A stretch of 64,000 nt of DNA from Loripinus fragilis (taxonomy: Eukaryota > Mollusca > Bivalvia > Lucinida > Lucinidae), in NCBI GenBank assembly GCA_964019695.1, contig OZ026514.1:100237845-100301844 (forward strand), written 5' to 3'. The position numbers and the translations under genes were made by a program. Below, piece after piece: positions 59,665-64,000 of the stretch. How positions within the stretch are numbered: the first letter of the stretch is position 1; each line of letters opens with the position of its first letter. The notes under the pieces are model-generated. The model did no database searches. It saw only the letters and a list, made by a program, of their open reading frames with translations, and was not told the DNA's origin.

Positions 59665-61110
59665 ATTGTTCATTGATTAATTAAGGAGATTAGGATGTTT
59701 GGACGAAGTTTCAATTGATGTACTCCTTTGATCATATTTTTGGCGTATTAAATTATGTTGATCACTGGCAACAGTCAGGCGTGAAAATCAGTGTCTTTAA
59801 CCATTGCGTTTGATCATGTGGCATAACTATGTCTGATGACGGCATTTTTGTTCTTACCAGGGACTCTCTATACAAAGGGACAGGAAACACTGTATTAATT
59901 TTGCTGATAATAAGACTTATGTTGTAGGTACAGTACCATACTTACAGACATTGTAAGAAGGAGTTGATGAACTTATTTAAAAGTGAATTTTTAGGAATAG
60001 AAATAATAACTTATCATTTATGAAGTTTAAGAACACCCAGTAAATAAAGAAGCATTTTAGCTTCAAAACAATTTAATTTTCAAAAAAGTTACATTGTGCA
60101 TTTCTCCATTCAATCACATCAATAGTTGGTATGAGCACCAATGCTCCTAAAATGTTTACTTTTGGTACATATAACGATATAATAGATACACATATCAAGT
60201 TACAATGATGCTAAACGCTTAGACTGTGTGATTCAGCATAAGGTGGTAAAGAAGAAATAGTAATTCAAAAGTGTTATTAAGTAAATTTGACATTAATGAT
60301 GAATTGTAAATTAACACTTTGTGTTCGACTTTTATGTGAGTAAAGTAGCATATCTACATTAATTGCTGGTTCTCAGACTACAGGTGGTCAGTAATGTAAA
60401 TACATGTAACCATTTATTGTGGCTGGTTACCTGCTTTTCCATTACTGACCACCTGTAAACAAGGAACCAGCAATTATACTTGAAAGGTAAGGCCTACAAC
60501 AGTTTTTGAACAAATGGTAAAGATTGTTAACCCTGTATAGAAAGACCCTGTTCTTACAGATGCATGCAAAATTCCATTGATTTCTTCCTTTTGTTTTTCG
60601 AATTGTTTTATTTGCTGACCAGAGACTATATATTTCCTAGCAGGCTCTTTTACACTTATGTGTCAAATTAAAGTTCACAAACTAAAAAAGCCTAAATTTA
60701 TGGGAAATTTAGACATTCGTTTCTTCTTCATTTTAATTTTATTCATAATATGGACTTGATAAATACATGAATGGGAAGATATAAGCAAGCCTTCAAATAT
60801 TTACAATATAATTGACTTGTTCACTGTTTTACATATTGTTGCTAAACAATCAATAAAAGTAGCTGAAAAGCCACTAGTGTGCTCATTTTGGTGGCTGGCA
60901 TGGTTACAATAAATGAATTTCTGATGCCATTTTTAATGTTACTACAAGACAACATATTTTTCTATATATTGACCATCGCAAAGTTATTTGCTAGTCTTTC
61001 TTTTGTAGCTAAACAATATAAAATGCAAAACTGTTAATAAAATCTGTCAAGATTCAAAGTTCCTAAAATGGGGGTGTGGAAGACAAATACTAATAATTAC
61101 ATAAGTTAAT
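59665..61110. other. Non-coding stretch; one inverted repeat
   Basis: No gene seen apart from the inverted repeat at 60360-60478. Confidence 0.4.
60360..60478. repeat. Imperfect inverted repeat, arms about 38 bp
   Basis: TAATTGCTGGTTCTCAGACT with ACAGGTGGTCAGTAATG on the left pairs with CATTACTGACCACCTGT and AGGAACCAGCAATTA on the right, around a loop of about 45 bases. It may be a small foldback element. Confidence 0.8.
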
Positions 61111-61114
61111 AAGT

Positions 61115-63200
61115 CATATGTACTTCAAATTATACCTAAGACTTGAAAACAAACATGACTGTATGACCAAATCAGCATACAACACATACCTACACAGCCT
61201 TGTCGGCATCATTGATGAGACCCCAGACACAGTTAGCTCCCGCCCAAATACTAAAAAGCTTTTCTCCTTCCTTAAAAACTGCAGGCAGGACACCCAGGGC
61301 AGTTCACCCCTTAAGAAGGATGAACAACTGTGCACTGATAATGTTCAGAAGGCAAATCTCCTTAACTGTCAGTTCCAATCGGTGTTCACCCCTAAGTCCC
61401 CCCTTACACTCAAACAGCTCTGCCAACAAAAAGTTCAGGACCTCCAGGAATCAGGTCATCACAACCCAGAAAATGTCCTCCCTGAAGCCAGAAATAAATA
61501 CACAAGCATGACAGACATTAAAATATCATCAAATGGCATCATGAAATTGCTGCAAGGTCTAAAACCAGACAAAGCACCGGGCCCCGACCGCATTAAACCC
61601 TTATTTTTAAACAAACTTCACTCTGAGGTTGCTCCCATCCTACAAGTTATCTTCACTAAGTCTCTCCAGGAAGGTACCTTGCCCTCTGACTGATTAAAGG
61701 CCAATGTCTCGCCCATCTTTAAGAAAGGAGATAAAACATGCCCGGCCAATTATAGGCCTATCTCCCTTACTTGCATCCTATGTAAGTTACTAGAACACAT
61801 AGTAACCTCAAATGTAGTGAGACACTTGGACCAACACAACATCCTCTATGACCTCCAACATGGCTTTCGTGCCAAGAGGTCATGTGAAACACAACTCACG
61901 ATGCTAATCGAGGAAATACAGCAAAATCTATCAGAGGGCAAACAGACGGATGTCAAATTGCTGGATTTCAGCAAAGCATTTGACAAGGTAAGTCATGAGA
62001 AGTTGATCCACAAACTTTATGGATATGGTATCAGAGGCGAAACCTTGTCCTGGATAAAGGCTTTCCTTAATGGTAGGTCACAGACTGTTGTCCTTGAGGG
62101 GGATTGTTCTGAGGAGGTACCTGTCACATCAGGTGTCCTGCAAGGATCAGTCCTCGGGCCAATCGGGCCTGATAAGGTTAAGTCCCAGGTAAGGTTGTTT
62201 GCTGACGATACAGCTGCTTACCTAGCCATCACCAAGTCTGCTGAGTCTAAGCAACTCCAAGGTGACCTTGATACCCTCCAGGAATGGGAACTAGACTGGA
62301 ATATGGAATTTAATCCAGGTAAGTGCCAGGTCATTCAGATAACCCGATCAAGATCACCCATCCCAACCCAGTTTTCTCTACACGGCCAGAATATTGAGGT
62401 TGTAAACTCCGCCAGGTACTTGGGTGTGCACATTGCAAGTGACCTTTCCTGGAAACCCCTTATCACCAGAATAACCAATAATGCTAATAAGTCTCCTGGG
62501 TTCCTGAGAAGGAATCTTAAAGCCAAAAGCCCTGAGCTTAGAGAGATAGCCTAGAAAGCCATAGTCCGCCCCAAGCTGGAATATGCTGCACCAGTCTGGG
62601 ACCCATACATACAGGAAGACATCCAAAGAATTGAGATGGTTCAGAGACGGGCGGCTCGATGGGTCATGAGTGACAATTCACCCTACTCAAGTGTCTCAGA
62701 CATGCTGGGAAGACTGGGCTGGCGCACCCTTGAACAGTGGCGTGCTGACTCACGACTGGTCCTGTTTTATAAGATAGTGCACGGCCTGGTTGCTATCCCT
62801 CTCCCAACATATGTCATCCCCCTAAATCGGTATTTTCGGACAACGCACTCTTTGGCTTTCAGACAACTTTATGCTAGGACTGATTACTACAAATACTCAT
62901 TCTTCCCATTGGCAGTGGTACAGTGGAACAATCTTTCGGCTGGTACAGCAACCCTGACAAACATTGATAGCTTTAAAGTTGCTTTCAGTCAGGAGTGCCA
63001 CTTCAGACCATAAATCTAAGACCACTGTTTTTATCCTCACTTTTCTTGTTTCTACTGTTTAATACACTAACACTATGCACTTTTATTCAGTTCTCCTTTC
63101 AGCTTTATTTCAAATTCTTACTTTTAACGCATGTTGCGGGGAACCCGGCACGTAATACTCATATGAGGGTGTATGCCGTATAAAGAGATAAAAGATAGAT
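61115..63200 (+). mobile_element. CR1-like non-LTR retrotransposon, 5'-truncated
   Basis: Comprises the ORF of 61118-63013 and a 3' region with CCGTATAAAGAGATAAAAGA and GATAGATAAT near 63176-63201, similar to the GATA-type tail of the nested relic at 12969. A stop just upstream of 61118 and loss of similarity mark the 5' truncation. Confidence 0.8.
61118..63013 (+). pseudogene. CR1-like reverse-transcriptase ORF with two nonsense codons
   Basis: One continuous reading frame of about 632 codons broken only by TGA at 61691 (LPSD*LKANVSPIF, normally Trp) and TAG at 62552 (LREIA*KAIVRPKLEY, normally Tyr). Order: KKLFSFLKNCRQDTQGSSPL, LKPDKAPGPDRIKP near 61560, NYRPISLTCILCKLLEH near 61748, LQHGFRAKRSC near 61855, LLDFSKAFDKVSH near 61963 (catalytic Asp), GVLQGSVLGP near 62133, QVRLFADDTAAYL near 62187 (catalytic FADD), SARYLGVHIASDLSWK near 62410, and a C-terminus YYKYSFFPLAVVQWNNLS near 62886. 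Between SVLGP and DKVKSQ about ten residues normally present (LFLLYINDLP-like) are missing in frame. No endonuclease remains. Confidence 0.92.
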
Positions 63201-63204
63201 AATC

Positions 63205-63880
63205 TGTCAATAAAATGTCTTTAAAAAGTTAGAATAATGCATTCAAAATGATGTTGTCATGGAAACAAGGATGCAGTATTTTTTACATTCACTCTAATAT
63301 TCACCCTTTTCGTGATCAATTTTATAAAGAAATGTTGATTTTTTTACTTTGCTATTGATAGAAATTGCAATAAATCTACACATGAAGACACCAATAAGTC
63401 CTACATGTTATAGCAAAAACTCAAGTAATTATTGAATGTCTGGTTGCCAATGCAATTGTTTTAATGAACTAGATAGAGCAAATTTGGCTATTTGGTCTTG
63501 TTGCTAGGCAACCACCCCCAGTATGGAGCAAACTTTTCTGACATTTGTAATAATAGAGAGCATAATGACGTATCCAAACATAAGCCTTATTAATGCTGTA
63601 AATCTTTACTTTTAGATTAAAAGTATTATAAGTGTTGAAAATAAGCATTATTTTTTGCCTTGAAATTCACTTTATGAACTTTAATTTGGCACCTGACTGT
63701 ACTTCACTTATCTTTGAAACTTGTTTGCGATTGTCAAAGTGTTCGTTGTAGACTGTTTGTTTGATATATCAGACATGTGGGCTTCAAGGGATTTTGATTG
63801 GAAGGGGTGAATTCCAGGTAATGGTAAAACAAACATACTTTAATCCCTCTAAAATATGGGATTAATTTTCTATTTATAAA
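63205..63880. other. Non-coding stretch, no supported gene
   Basis: AT-rich sequence without recognisable coding or repeat structure. Confidence 0.35.
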
Positions 63881-63884
63881 ACTT

Positions 63885-64000
63885 ACATTGGGCTGAGTTG
63901 TCTTGGGCCGAGTTTTGAATCTTGGGCTGAGTTGGCTTGAGCCTATTTTAATGTTGGCCGAGTTGACATGGGCTGAGTTGGCTTTAGGCTGAGTTTTCCT
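63885..64000. repeat. Tandem GGGCTGAGTTG block cut by the window edge
   Basis: GGGCTGAGTTG or GGCCGAGTTG recurs about seven times at irregular 13-25-base spacing. Its complement CAACTCGGCCC resembles the CAACTCGTACC repeats at the ends of the 4.73-kb element, so this may be the start of a related element. Confidence 0.6.

Noticed and set aside
59001..59684. Several open frames of MYVC or YIHT repeats on both strands
   Set aside because: They are translations of the (GTAT)n microsatellites, which are open in all frames because the 4-base unit yields no stop in these phases.

Overview
This window looks like a piece of a gene-poor, repeat-rich animal nuclear genome, most likely a bivalve mollusc. 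The organism call is an inference from the kind of repeats seen: tRNA-derived SINEs, many short inverted-repeat DNA elements, and RTE-like and CR1-like LINEs. Species cannot be fixed from the sequence alone. There is no bacterial-style gene packing, operon or CRISPR array. Only one host gene can be supported.

The host gene is an ADF/cofilin actin-depolymerising factor on the minus strand. Coding exon 2 is at 36398-36533, exon 3 at 28729-28855, and there are two candidate last exons. The proximal one (26265-26448) and the distal one (8768-8930) have the same acceptor phase. Either one completes an ADF-homology domain (about 149 or 142 residues). The first coding exon is expected to hold little more than the ATG; it was not identified and may lie beyond 36.5 kb or outside the window. 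The introns are filled with transposons.

Layout. 1-8.7 kb: tandem and MITE-like repeats. 8.8-9.3 kb: distal cofilin exon and a perfect 66-bp palindrome. 9.6-14.2 kb: repeats, then a CR1-like LINE relic interrupted by a second relic in the opposite orientation. 14.2-26.2 kb: intergenic or intronic DNA with SINEs and MITEs. 26.2-36.5 kb: cofilin exons, SINEs with target-site duplications, and a 4.97-kb inverted-repeat transposon whose arms contain repeated terminal units and whose middle keeps a decayed coding remnant. 36.6-40.6 kb: a MITE, a SINE inserted in a SINE, and a nearly intact RTE-like retrotransposon with an endonuclease, a reverse transcriptase and a PHD-like zinc finger. 41-51.3 kb: a SINE, a short-ORF repeat, and two DNA elements with inverted ends that almost touch (4.73 kb with an 8-bp duplication, 2.12 kb with a 5-bp duplication); a 679-bp element is nested in the first. 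53.1-53.9 kb: a cluster of hairpin units. 57.3-59.0 kb: a decayed reverse-transcriptase element. 59.1-59.6 kb: two long (GTAT)n tracts separated by a SINE fragment. 61.1-63.2 kb: a CR1-like element with two nonsense codons. 63.9-64 kb: the edge of a tandem-repeat block.

All boundaries were read by eye. Transposon families are assigned from protein motifs, terminal repeats and target-site duplications, not from database searches.
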